From an uncultured Bdellovibrionales bacterium (GTDB taxonomy: Bacteria; Bdellovibrionota; FAC87; UBA2466), in the NCBI GenBank assembly GCA_937903155.1, contig CALCZU010000068.1, positions 1-17,082 on the forward strand: a stretch of 17,082 bases of DNA, given 5' to 3'. The notes below the pieces were generated by a model. The model had not been told where the DNA came from. It saw only the letters and a list, made by a program, of their open reading frames with translations, and made no database searches. Below, piece after piece: positions 6,337 to 13,917 of the stretch. Made by a program: the position numbers and the translations under genes. Each line of letters starts with the position of its first letter. Position 1 is the first letter of the stretch.

Positions 6337-8382
6337 ATGACACTCATACTTTGGACTCTAGCTTTTTTAATTGGCGCTGGCCTCTTTGGTTTTCAGGTCT
6401 ACGGACGATTCAAAGTCCTCTTGCAAATGCGCAAGGACGACGGGCGCGACTATAGCTCGAAAACTTGGGGTAAGCGTTTTAAAAACGTTCTCTACTACGC
6501 CATGGCGCAGAGAAAGTTCTTCAGAGATGAACAACCTGCGGGTGGAATGCATGTTGTAATTTTCTGGGGATTTATCGTCCTGGGTTTGCAGGTGATGAGT
6601 ATGTTTATCCGGGGATGGTTTCCGGATTTCTATGTTCCAGGATTTCGGACCGGAATCCTCGCGGATGTTTACAGCCTTTCCAAAGATATTTTTCAATGTG
6701 GTGTTTTAGTGGCGATTGGAGTCGCCTTTTACCGTTGGGGGATTTCAAAACCCCGTCGTCTGTACGGAATCCTCCCTGCCGAAACTAAACTCAGTCAGAA
6801 ATCGCATGCCGAAGCTTATTTAATTCTCACCTTTATCTCGACGATTATGATTTCGGGCTTTTTCTACGATGCAGGAAGGCTCACGATGTTTGCTTCTGAT
6901 CCGGAGCTTGCGGGTGAAGCGGCTTGGTCGCCTGTTTCGAATATGATCTCTCGGCTCTTTGCGGGCGATATTCCTATGGCTGAAAATGTGAGCACCATCG
7001 CCTGGTGGGTGCATAACTTAGTCATCTTAAGCTTTTTAAACTTACTGCCTCTTTCAAAACATTTTCATATCATCACTTCGATTCCCAATGTGTTTTTAGG
7101 AAAACTCGAGCCGCGCGGGAAGTTGAATAAAAAAGATTACGCTGCCGACAATGCCCTTTTCGGCCGTTCGCAAATCCAACATTTTACGTGGAAGCAAACA
7201 CTCGATATGTACAGCTGTACCGAGTGCGGAAGATGTTCGGCCGTGTGTCCGGCGGCTGCTACTGGCAAGCCATTGGCGCCTCGACAATTCTTAGTCGATT
7301 TACGAGATACCCTGTACAAATTGCAAAGCCAACTGAACCAAAAAGGCGGCTGGGAAAAAGATTACGGTGTGGTCGTTGGAGATGACAAGCCCGTGATTGA
7401 TGAAGTCATTTGGTCCTGTGTAAGCTGCCGAGCTTGCGAAGAAGCTTGCCCGGTGAATATCGAATATGTCGATAAAATCGTCGATATTCGAAACCACTTG
7501 GTCCAAGAAGCTTCTCGCTTTCCTTCTGAACTCAATCGTGCCTTTCAAGGGATGGAAAGAAATTCAAATCCTTGGGGAATCGCGGCGACAGAACGCGCCA
7601 CTTGGGCTGAGGGCATGGATGTTCCCACGATTATGGAAAAGCCCGATGCTGAATATTTGTATTATGTCGGTTGCGGAGGATCCTTCGATTCGAATCACCG
7701 AAAATCGACTCAGTCTCTTGTCAAAATTTTAAAAGAAGCCGGCGTTTCTTTCGCAATTTTAGGAAGCGAAGAAACCTGTAATGGAGAAACCGCCCGTCGA
7801 TTAGGAAATGAATACCTCTATCAAACGATGGCAGAATCGCTCGCGCAGAAAATTAACTCCTACGGAGTGAAGAAGCTTCTCGTCAATTGCCCACATTGTT
7901 TCAACACGATGAAGAATGAGTATCCTGATTTTGGTGGAAATTGGGACGTGCAACAAGCCGCATCTTTCGTCGCGAAATTGAGAGACGAAGGCAAGATCAA
8001 GATGAAAAACGAGTTTAATAAAAAAGTCGTTTACCACGATTCTTGCTACTACAGCCGTTACAACGATGTCACAGAAGCTCCTCGCAGTCTGATTAGCGGA
8101 GTCGCGGGAACTAAACTTTTAGAAATGGAAAATAACCGCCGCGAAAGTGTGTGTTGCGGAGCAGGTGGCGGAAGAATGTGGCTCGAGGAAAAAGCAGACC
8201 AACGAGTCAATGTCATGCGCACCGAACAAGCTCTAGCGACAAATCCTGAAGTAGTTGCAACCTCATGCCCCTTCTGCCGAGTGATGATGAGCAGCGGTGT
8301 TAATGAAAAGGGAATGGGTGAAACAGTTCAAGTCATGGACGTCATGGAAATCGTCGCCAATAATATGGAGCAGAGAACTTAA
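6337..8382 (+). CDS. Membrane Fe-S oxidoreductase with CCG domains (EtfD/FadF-like)
   Basis: A 681-residue inner-membrane electron-transfer protein. The N-terminal part has about five membrane helices (near 3-25, 71-91, 117-135, 158-178, 222-240) with His72, His226 and His242 as possible haem ligands, as in NarI-like subunits. The middle carries two [4Fe-4S] ferredoxin motifs: CTECGRCSAVCP (Cys294/297/300/304) and CVSCRACEEACP (Cys361/364/367/371). The C-terminal third has two cysteine-rich CCG-type domains of the heterodisulfide reductase subunit B family: Cys446, Cys481, Cys518/521, then Cys570, Cys607-608 (CCGAGGGR) and Cys644/647. This architecture matches proteins proposed to pass electrons from electron-transfer flavoprotein to quinone (Rv0338c/EtfD, Bacillus FadF). 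The physiological partner is inferred; no etfAB is in the window. It is followed nine bases later by a small gene, probably co-transcribed. Confidence 0.9.
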   Translation: MTLILWTLAFLIGAGLFGFQVYGRFKVLLQMRKDDGRDYSSKTWGKRFKNVLYYAMAQRKFFRDEQPAGGMHVVIFWGFIVLGLQVMSMFIRGWFPDFYVPGFRTGILADVYSLSKDIFQCGVLVAIGVAFYRWGISKPRRLYGILPAETKLSQKSHAEAYLILTFISTIMISGFFYDAGRLTMFASDPELAGEAAWSPVSNMISRLFAGDIPMAENVSTIAWWVHNLVILSFLNLLPLSKHFHIITSIPNVFLGKLEPRGKLNKKDYAADNALFGRSQIQHFTWKQTLDMYSCTECGRCSAVCPAAATGKPLAPRQFLVDLRDTLYKLQSQLNQKGGWEKDYGVVVGDDKPVIDEVIWSCVSCRACEEACPVNIEYVDKIVDIRNHLVQEASRFPSELNRAFQGMERNSNPWGIAATERATWAEGMDVPTIMEKPDAEYLYYVGCGGSFDSNHRKSTQSLVKILKEAGVSFAILGSEETCNGETARRLGNEYLYQTMAESLAQKINSYGVKKLLVNCPHCFNTMKNEYPDFGGNWDVQQAASFVAKLRDEGKIKMKNEFNKKVVYHDSCYYSRYNDVTEAPRSLISGVAGTKLLEMENNRRESVCCGAGGGRMWLEEKADQRVNVMRTEQALATNPEVVATSCPFCRVMMSSGVNEKGMGETVQVMDVMEIVANNMEQRT

Positions 8383-8391
8383 GGAGATTTT

Positions 8392-8586
8392 ATGTGCGTT
8401 GCTTGTACGGAATATATTAAAAATAAAATGACAACGTTTGAGTTAAAGTCCGCCGTTAAAGAAGCGTCGAGAGAAAATCCAACTCATCTCGGCCAAGTCG
8501 AAAAACTCATCGAAGAACATTCCGATGACCCTGAAGAACTCAAAAGACTTTTAAAGCCTCTCGAAACGAATAAAAAAGATTACTAG
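8392..8586 (+). CDS. Small cytosolic protein with a CVAC motif, unknown function
   Basis: A 64-residue protein with a strong AAGGAG Shine-Dalgarno, nine bases after the stop of the Fe-S oxidoreductase gene, so very likely in the same operon. It begins MCVACTEYIKNKM; Cys2 and Cys5 form a CxxC that could bind metal or a thiol. The rest is charged and predicted helical (about 15-60). No family was recognised. A role as accessory factor for the preceding enzyme is inferred only from position. Its stop codon lies at the very base of the following inverted repeat. Confidence 0.7.
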   Translation: MCVACTEYIKNKMTTFELKSAVKEASRENPTHLGQVEKLIEEHSDDPEELKRLLKPLETNKKDY

Positions 8587-8688
8587 CAGTCGTTGCGAGG
8601 AGCGAAGCGACGAAGCAATCTCGCCGATAACAAGAGCGCTCTTTCGCAGCGAGATTGCTTCGTCGCTTCGCTCCTCGCAATGACTGCT
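8585..8688. repeat. Dispersed palindromic repeat element (GAGGAGCGAAGCGACGAAGCAAT type)
   Basis: Two arms (8585-8623 and 8650-8688) are inverted copies over 39 bases; the only mismatch (8592 against 8681) becomes a G-U pair in RNA. The 26-base centre holds a second palindrome, AAGAGCGCTCTT (8632-8643). The core resembles a repeat known as abundant interspersed copies in many bacterial genomes, where it gives the tell-tale peptide CEERSDEAI when translated. It fills the space between two convergent stop codons (8586 and 8690), and its transcript would form a long hairpin in either direction. That could stop transcription or protect the 3' ends, although neither side has a long T tract. There is no transposase, so it is best seen as a non-autonomous repeat. 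Confidence 0.9.
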
Positions 8689-8689
8689 G

Positions 8690-10501
8690 TCACCGCATGG
8701 CTTCGAGCTCGGCCCATCGAGCGTAGAGCTTTTCAATCTCCGCTTGCTTCTCCGAGATCGCTTGGTAGATCTCGGTGAGTTTACTTGCGTGGCTTGTGTT
8801 TTCGGGAGCTTGTGCTTGTTGCTCGAGAGACGCTAACTCGGCTTCGACTCGGTGGATTTTCTCTTCCATCCCCGAAAGCTCGCGAGTTTCGTTAAAACCC
8901 ATTTTTTTCTTCTTATTGGAACTCGAAGCCTCTTCTTTTGCTTTTTTCGCAGTTTCTTTCTGAGAGGCGGCTTTCTCTTTCCTCCAATTTTCCCACTGCG
9001 CGAGTCCTGAGAAAGAAATCACTCGACCCGTATTTTCTTCAGGGGCGGGGAAGGCATGGATTTCTTGACTGACTTGATCGAGAAAATATCGATCATGAGT
9101 GACTAAAATCACAGCACCATCAAAATCATCGAGACAATTCTGTAAAACATCTAGCGTTTCCACATCGAGATCATTCGTCGGTTCATCGAGGACGAGAACA
9201 TTACATTCTTCAAGCATGAGCTTTGCAATAAGAACGCGACTTTGTTCGCCACCCGATAAATAACCTACTTGCATATCGGTCTGCTCTTTTTTAAACAAAA
9301 ACCGGTCGAGATAGCCTTGGATATGAACGAGCTTTCCTTGAAAATTAACTTCGTCTCCGCGAGGGCAGAGTGTTTTGCGAAGGGTGACTTTAGGGTCGAG
9401 GGCCTCTCGATTTTGTTCGAAGTAGGTCACCTTCAGATGCTCGGATCGGATAATCGTCCCTGAGTCGACGGGCTCTAAGTTCATTAAAGCTCGGATGAGC
9501 GTCGATTTTCCGCAGCCGTTGGTTCCTAGAAGTCCGATTCGACTGTCGGGGCCGATGAAGAGATCCAGATCTTTAAAAAGAATTCGGCCGTTAATCGTTT
9601 TTGTGATCTTTTTTGCTTCAATCAGCCGCTTGGGTTTTTTATCCGACGAAAGAAAATCGATTCGGGTGGATTGGGTTCTATTCCGGTTCTCGAGATCTTC
9701 AACTTCATCTTTTAAAACTGCAGCCGCTTGGATTCGAGCTTGTTGCTTAGTGGTTCGGGCTTTTGCTCCTTGGCGGAGCCACTCGGTTTCGCGTCGTAGC
9801 CTATTTTGTAAGGCAGCTTCCTGCTTGATTTGAGTGTTCATCAAAATTTCTTTGCGATCGAGATAAGTCGAATAGTCGCCTTTAACGCTTAAGATTCCAT
9901 TTTTATTTCGTTTATCGAGTTCTAAAATCCGAGTCGCGACTCGTTGGAGAAAAAGGCGATCATGGGTGATGGTGACTGTCGCAAAATCAGCACGGGTCAG
10001 AAACTGCTCGAGCCACAGGATACTCTCGATATCCAAATGGTTGGTCGGTTCATCGAGAAGAAGAAGGCCTGGCTGCTTTACGAGTTCTCTCGCTAAAGCC
10101 GTGCGTTTCCTCCAACCGCCCGAAAGGTGCTCAATTTTTTTAGAGGCGAGTGGATTGAGATCGAGCTTCGACAAGATTTCGCCTGCCTGTGCGTCTCCTG
10201 AATCTCCGTGAGAAAGTCTTGCTTGTTTTAAAACCGTTTCTTCGACGGTAAGTGAATGGTCGAGGCGCGGCGTTTGTTCGAGAACTCCAATTTTAAGACC
10301 TTTTTTAACGGAGACATTGCCTTGGTCCGGCAAAACTTCGCCGGACAAGATCTTTAAAAGGGTCGATTTCCCAGCGCCGTTGGGTCCGATAAGCCCAATC
10401 CGCTCGCCCTCTTCGACAACGATATCAAGTTCTTCAAATAATGCGCGAGACCCAAAGGTCTTCGCAATCGAATGACAAGTCACTAAAACATCGTTCGCCA
10501 T
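8690..10501 (-). CDS. uup: ABC-F family ATPase, Uup-like
   Basis: A cytosolic, soluble tandem ABC protein of 603 residues. ABC-F proteins bind the ribosomal E site and modulate translation; Uup-type members also affect transposon excision. The first cassette has Walker A GPNGAGKST (39-47), signature LSGGW (126-130) and Walker B LLLLDEPTNHLD (146-157). An inter-domain charged linker (about 215-280) is rich in Arg, Lys and Gln. The second cassette has Walker A GTNGCGKST (326-334), signature LSGGEQ (415-420) and Walker B VLVLDEPTNDLD (435-446). The C-terminal part (about 505-603) is a Lys/Glu-rich coiled coil typical of Uup. There is no membrane segment, so it is not a transporter. It lies 39 bp after the glycosidase-like gene on the same strand but appears to have its own promoter. 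Confidence 0.9.
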   Translation of the reverse strand: MANDVLVTCHSIAKTFGSRALFEELDIVVEEGERIGLIGPNGAGKSTLLKILSGEVLPDQGNVSVKKGLKIGVLEQTPRLDHSLTVEETVLKQARLSHGDSGDAQAGEILSKLDLNPLASKKIEHLSGGWRKRTALARELVKQPGLLLLDEPTNHLDIESILWLEQFLTRADFATVTITHDRLFLQRVATRILELDKRNKNGILSVKGDYSTYLDRKEILMNTQIKQEAALQNRLRRETEWLRQGAKARTTKQQARIQAAAVLKDEVEDLENRNRTQSTRIDFLSSDKKPKRLIEAKKITKTINGRILFKDLDLFIGPDSRIGLLGTNGCGKSTLIRALMNLEPVDSGTIIRSEHLKVTYFEQNREALDPKVTLRKTLCPRGDEVNFQGKLVHIQGYLDRFLFKKEQTDMQVGYLSGGEQSRVLIAKLMLEECNVLVLDEPTNDLDVETLDVLQNCLDDFDGAVILVTHDRYFLDQVSQEIHAFPAPEENTGRVISFSGLAQWENWRKEKAASQKETAKKAKEEASSSNKKKKMGFNETRELSGMEEKIHRVEAELASLEQQAQAPENTSHASKLTEIYQAISEKQAEIEKLYARWAELEAMR

Positions 10502-10507
10502 CCCAAG

Positions 10508-10536
10508 TCTTTACCTTAAAAGGAGAGAGAGGTCAG
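10508..10536 (-). promoter_or_regulatory. Candidate promoter of the Uup-like gene
   Basis: On the minus strand, CTGACC (10536-10531), a 17-bp spacer and TAAAGA (10513-10508) lie six bases before the ATG at 10501. Both boxes are imperfect, but the spacing repeats the leaderless geometry seen elsewhere in the window. No well-placed Shine-Dalgarno is present (an AAGG lies about 14 bases away). Confidence 0.4.
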
Positions 10537-10540
10537 GCTT

Positions 10541-11815
10541 TTAGTGTAAAAGGCGTTTCGTGAAAACATTCCACCCGTAAAAAATGCGGATTTTATGGTA
10601 ACTTCCCAGTCCGCATTTTCCGTTGGGACAAACGCAATCGTTGGTATTACAGTTTCCGCAAGTTCCGCCGGTACAAATCAATTCTTTTGAAGAATAGTCA
10701 TATTTCACTTCGGAATTTAAACGACCGATGAATCTTGTGATGTACGCATCATCTGTTTTGAGATTGCTATGGCGTGCTCCGGCGTAAAGTGCCAGCACTT
10801 CATAAAGAAGCCAGCTGCCACCGTTTTGGTAGTTTCCGGGATCCCGCGTCGCGATTTCCCAGAACTCGCTTTCTTTCAGATAGCTTCCATCTTCATTGGA
10901 TAAACATTTATAGCCTAAGAAATCGCCATCTTCGTAAAACGCCGGAGCAAATTTTCCGATCGTGGCTTTAACAACTTGTGAATCTAGGATCGATTCATTC
11001 CAAAGATAAAGACTTAAGGCTTCGCCCATTAAACTCGAAACGTCGATCACAGTCGATCCTTGATACGCTCTTAAAATGCCATCTTTAGCTAAATTTCGAT
11101 AAGCAGTTTTCGCGGCTTCAATCTCTTCGGTCGGAACAGCGACTCCCATATCACGCAGGGCCTGCAGGGTAACGACATATAAGCCTTGATTGTTCGCGGA
11201 GACGACGGGAGTTTTGACAGGTTCCCAGGCATCAATCCATCCGTGTGAGACGACCGAGAAACCGTCTTTAGTGACCGATTGTTTTAACCAGTTATAGCTC
11301 GCTTTTAAGTAAGGTTCGGAGACGACATTTTTCCCCGAAAATTTAGCACTGAGTACCCAGAACATGGTGCTTTCGTCATAACGACGTCCGTCGGGTGGAT
11401 TGGTTTCTTTTTTTCGGATAATCGTCGATATCTGTCCATTCAACGCAGGATTCCATGAACTGTGTTGGGCATTTTGAGAAAACATATCGCTAATCGTTTT
11501 TAGATAATTGTTTTTCTCATATCCGGCTAACGTCCAAAAAGCGTCACGCGAATAGACTTCGGGATAGGCAGGGCTGGGAAGAATCCAGATCGGATAATCG
11601 GGGCCTAATCCGGGATTATGATCGATTAAACCAGCGGCTGTGTTATCCAGCATGCCGATGTATTTCGCTAAATCAAATCCTGTTGATTTTGCTTTTTGTT
11701 GAAGGTGCGCCACGACATCTGCATGCGATTGCAGTTCGGCTGCGGCGACAGATTTTGATTGGACAAATAAAAGTACTGCAAATCCTAAAAGTGAAAAAAA
11801 TCGAAGCGATTGCAT
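10541..11815 (-). CDS. Secreted six-hairpin glycosidase-like protein with Cys-rich loop
   Basis: A 424-residue exported protein. The signal peptide is clear (Arg5, hydrophobic 6-18, likely cleavage after VAAA at 23-26). The mature part reads like an (alpha/alpha)6-barrel carbohydrate-active enzyme: YSRDAFWTLAGY (88-99), RRYDESTMFWVL (144-155), HGWIDAWEP (191-199), NNQGLYVVTLQAL (208-220) and DPGNYQNGGSWLLYEVLALYAGAR (325-348, cited by its residues D325, N328, N331, W335). Asp91, Asp147, Glu148 and Asp195 are candidate active-site acids. The glycoside hydrolase family and substrate cannot be fixed from reading alone. Near the C-terminus six Cys fall within 21 residues (381, 386, 389, 394, 396, 401), suggesting a disulfide-knotted loop. 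The start at 11815 is supported by AAGGAG seven bases upstream and by the signal peptide; an ATG at 11878 would bury the signal. Confidence 0.75.
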   Translation of the reverse strand: MQSLRFFSLLGFAVLLFVQSKSVAAAELQSHADVVAHLQQKAKSTGFDLAKYIGMLDNTAAGLIDHNPGLGPDYPIWILPSPAYPEVYSRDAFWTLAGYEKNNYLKTISDMFSQNAQHSSWNPALNGQISTIIRKKETNPPDGRRYDESTMFWVLSAKFSGKNVVSEPYLKASYNWLKQSVTKDGFSVVSHGWIDAWEPVKTPVVSANNQGLYVVTLQALRDMGVAVPTEEIEAAKTAYRNLAKDGILRAYQGSTVIDVSSLMGEALSLYLWNESILDSQVVKATIGKFAPAFYEDGDFLGYKCLSNEDGSYLKESEFWEIATRDPGNYQNGGSWLLYEVLALYAGARHSNLKTDDAYITRFIGRLNSEVKYDYSSKELICTGGTCGNCNTNDCVCPNGKCGLGSYHKIRIFYGWNVFTKRLLH

Positions 11816-11917
11816 TTCGTTTCTCCTTGGGCAGATTGCTTTTGAGATAATGGTGTCGCAATTGAGATCGAAGCGCAATTAGAAAATTTGACGGAAGAAT
11901 TCGTAAAATGGCCCTAG

Positions 11918-11941
11918 CTCGCGAAAATCAGACCTCGCGAA
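11918..11941. repeat. Pair of CTCGCGAA direct repeats in a divergent intergenic region
   Basis: Two identical copies of CTCGCGAA (11918-11925 and 11934-11941) lie 16 bp apart, each containing the palindrome TCGCGA. They sit between the divergent glycosidase-like gene and the gene at 12024. The roughly 1.5-turn spacing could suit a regulator, but no regulator is identified and chance is possible. Confidence 0.3.
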
Positions 11942-11986
11942 GCAATCGATTTTTCCTTTCAATTCTGGTCTTTAGCAATATTTCTT

Positions 11987-12014
11987 TTGAGAATTCCTCG
12001 GTTAGGGGTATGAC
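11987..12014 (+). promoter_or_regulatory. Candidate promoter of the exported HigB-like domain protein
   Basis: TTGAGA (11987-11992), a 16-bp spacer and TATGAC (12009-12014) place the start near 12021, three bases before the ATG at 12024. No Shine-Dalgarno precedes that ATG. The -10 lies inside a small inverted repeat AGGGG (12004-12008) and CCCCT (12018-12022), which could be an operator. Confidence 0.4.
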
Positions 12015-12023
12015 AGGCCCCTC

Positions 12024-12944
12024 ATGATTCGGGTCTTTCTGCTCATTGCATTTTTTTGCGGTTTTAGTCCGGCAAAGGCCACCCCCAGCTGCCGAACGGG
12101 ATTTGCTGCCGTTGCCGCGATTCCGAGTTCCGCCCGCGAGCGAATCAAGTCCGTTTTAAGCCTCGATAAAATTCGTCAGTTAGACGAGATGGATGCCCGA
12201 TTTCGCGCGATTTCGGATCCGAACTATGATCCTGAATTGGAAGGACTCTCAAGAAAAGAGATCTCAGACGAATTCGTGGCATTGGCTCCGGTCATTCAAC
12301 TCTATTACCAATTCAAAGAATCTCTCACCCTTCAAATTGAATCTTGGGATGAAAGAGACAAACTTCGCTCCGAGAGCCATGCTCTCGACACAGAAATTTA
12401 TGATCGTGAAGCCATGGGATTAAGCACGGTTGTTCTCCTCGAAACAAAGGCAAAATTGGAGCAAGAAAAAAAAGGATTTTATGAACTTGCAGATTCCGAA
12501 CTCGAAAACGCGGTCGCTAGTGCTCGAGAACTTGTCGCCGCTTTAAACGAGTATCAAAAACGTCTTGCAGCTTCGAGCGAGTTGCCTTCCATTGCCGTTG
12601 CCTATCGGCCTCGCCAGGGAAATATCGCAGGTTTTAAAGATTCTGAACTCGAAGAATTCTACAATACAACCTCTCCTGACGCTCCTCAGTCGACAAACAT
12701 GGCCGGCAAATTTCCTTGGTCGATGTATGCTGAAAAAGTTTTGGCGAGACTGCATCTGATCAACGATTGTGTCTCACTCAAAGAATTAAAAGACTTCGGT
12801 GGCAAGGATTTAAAAAAATATAAAGAGGGGAAGCAGTACGCGAATTACTATGCGATCGAAGTGGATAAGCAGTGGAGAATCCTCTTTCGCTGGGAAGAGG
12901 GCCATGCCTTTAATATTTTTATTGCAAACTATCACAATGAGTAA
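12024..12944 (+). CDS. Exported protein with C-terminal HigB/RelE-like toxin domain
   Basis: A 306-residue protein with three parts. Residues 1-19 are a Sec signal peptide (Arg3, hydrophobic 4-14, cleavage after AKA). Residues about 36-185 are charged, strongly helical and probably coiled-coil. Residues about 236-304 resemble the HigB branch of the RelE superfamily (ribosome-dependent mRNA interferases): VLARLHLINDCVSLKELKDF (239-258), LKKYKEGKQYANYYAIEVDK (263-282), QWRILFRWEEG (283-293) and the terminal IANYH (300-304). Tyr303-His304 line up with the C-terminal Tyr-His of HigB; the preceding Asp of classical HigB is Asn302 here. No HigA-type antitoxin gene lies on either side (next gene is another exported protein). 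The combination suggests a toxin sent out of the cytoplasm, or a domain reused for another purpose. The toxin assignment rests on sequence pattern only. Confidence 0.65.
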   Translation: MIRVFLLIAFFCGFSPAKATPSCRTGFAAVAAIPSSARERIKSVLSLDKIRQLDEMDARFRAISDPNYDPELEGLSRKEISDEFVALAPVIQLYYQFKESLTLQIESWDERDKLRSESHALDTEIYDREAMGLSTVVLLETKAKLEQEKKGFYELADSELENAVASARELVAALNEYQKRLAASSELPSIAVAYRPRQGNIAGFKDSELEEFYNTTSPDAPQSTNMAGKFPWSMYAEKVLARLHLINDCVSLKELKDFGGKDLKKYKEGKQYANYYAIEVDKQWRILFRWEEGHAFNIFIANYHNE

Positions 12945-13046
12945 GAGAAGCTCGTGAAACTATTGCGGTTCATTGTGAGATTTTCTTCATAAAACCTTGA
13001 TTGAGTGTCTATTGGAGACAACCGATGTAGTGCAGAGACAATGTGT

Positions 13047-13847
13047 ATGATTTCAAACCGTTTTCGCCTTATCTATCTGCTGGTCTTTTTTTGTTTCAGT
13101 CACACTTCTTTTGGGCTGTGGAATGGGGCTTGCTGGCGGTTTTGGAATCGCTTGGGAATGAAGGATCCCCTTCAAAATGCTTGGCCCCTGCACGAGAGGG
13201 GATATTACCGCCTTGAAGGAGAGGGTGATGCTAAGCGTAGCCCTTACGAGCCACTCATTGGAAAAATGACTTACGAGTTTGAAAATCCAAACTGGACTGT
13301 ATTCAAACTCGGAGAAGGGTCGGCAGGTAAAGTCGTTTTCTATCGATTTGTTCCACTGGGCTCGGAACCTTTTATGATGAGGTATTATCAACCCAACTCT
13401 GAAAACAAAATGGCCAAAGAAAAAAGAGCCTTGGAGATGGTGCGTGATGCCATCGAAGCTTACCCCCAATACCCCACATTTAGTGTCATAAAGGATTATC
13501 CAGTTCCTCCAAATCTCCAGCATCGAAGGCACTGGGTCCTTGAAAGTGTTCTAGGAAGACCTCTCGACCGAATTCTCATGGATGATCGAGTTCCTGAAGA
13601 TTTAAAATTGAAACTTCGAATGGAATTGAATAGTCACCTTCGAAATCTAACTCGTGCGATGGGTCGAAAGTTTTCTCTCAGTCCCTCTACACTTAGACAT
13701 CCCATCTCGCGAGTTCGGTATACCGATATTTTACGTTATAAACAAAATGGCGAGCTCTTAGTGATTATTGATCCCTCACAAATCGTCGTCACATTTGATC
13801 CCAAAGATCCCTACAAATTCGAAATGACATTAGTGGATGCTTACTAG
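13047..13847 (+). CDS. Exported protein with kinase-like N-lobe, possible pseudokinase
   Basis: A 266-residue product if started at 13047. Residues 1-23 form a Sec signal (Arg5/Arg7, hydrophobic 8-17, cleavage near SFG). Residues 86-98 contain a glycine-rich loop like that of protein kinases or aminoglycoside phosphotransferases (KLGEGSAGKVVFY). Next come a beta strand FMMRYY where the usual Lys is Arg112, an alpha-C-like helix with Glu125/Glu130, and a hinge-like HWVLESVLGRPLDRIL (162-177). A later IIDPSQ (240-245) sits where kinases have DFG. No HRD catalytic loop is visible, so it may be inactive. Other in-frame starts are GTG 13005 and ATG 13041; the ATG at 13047 gives the best signal peptide, but the Shine-Dalgarno is poor for all. 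It follows the HigB-like gene by about 100 bp on the same strand. Confidence 0.55.
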   Translation: MISNRFRLIYLLVFFCFSHTSFGLWNGACWRFWNRLGMKDPLQNAWPLHERGYYRLEGEGDAKRSPYEPLIGKMTYEFENPNWTVFKLGEGSAGKVVFYRFVPLGSEPFMMRYYQPNSENKMAKEKRALEMVRDAIEAYPQYPTFSVIKDYPVPPNLQHRRHWVLESVLGRPLDRILMDDRVPEDLKLKLRMELNSHLRNLTRAMGRKFSLSPSTLRHPISRVRYTDILRYKQNGELLVIIDPSQIVVTFDPKDPYKFEMTLVDAY

Positions 13848-13917
13848 TCTACGATCACGTCCGAAAACGGCTAGCAAGAGGGTGCGGTTTCGAGCTAAGG
13901 TGGAGTCAGAGGATCAG

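Noticed and set aside
8551..8778. Short reading frames across the inverted repeat, including one giving CEERSDEAI
   Set aside because: They are translations of the palindromic repeat and have no ribosome binding site; this peptide is a known annotation artefact.
11816..11878. Upstream ATG at 11878 for the glycosidase-like gene
   Set aside because: It would place 21 residues before the signal peptide; AAGGAG supports 11815.
12945..13046. HigA-type antitoxin or other small gene after the HigB-like domain protein
   Set aside because: No open frame with a helix-turn-helix or a ribosome binding site is visible in the gap, and the opposite strand holds only antisense frames.
13837..13917. Longer ogt start at ATG 13837
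   Set aside because: It overlaps the previous gene, lacks a Shine-Dalgarno, and adds a basic tail absent from the family.
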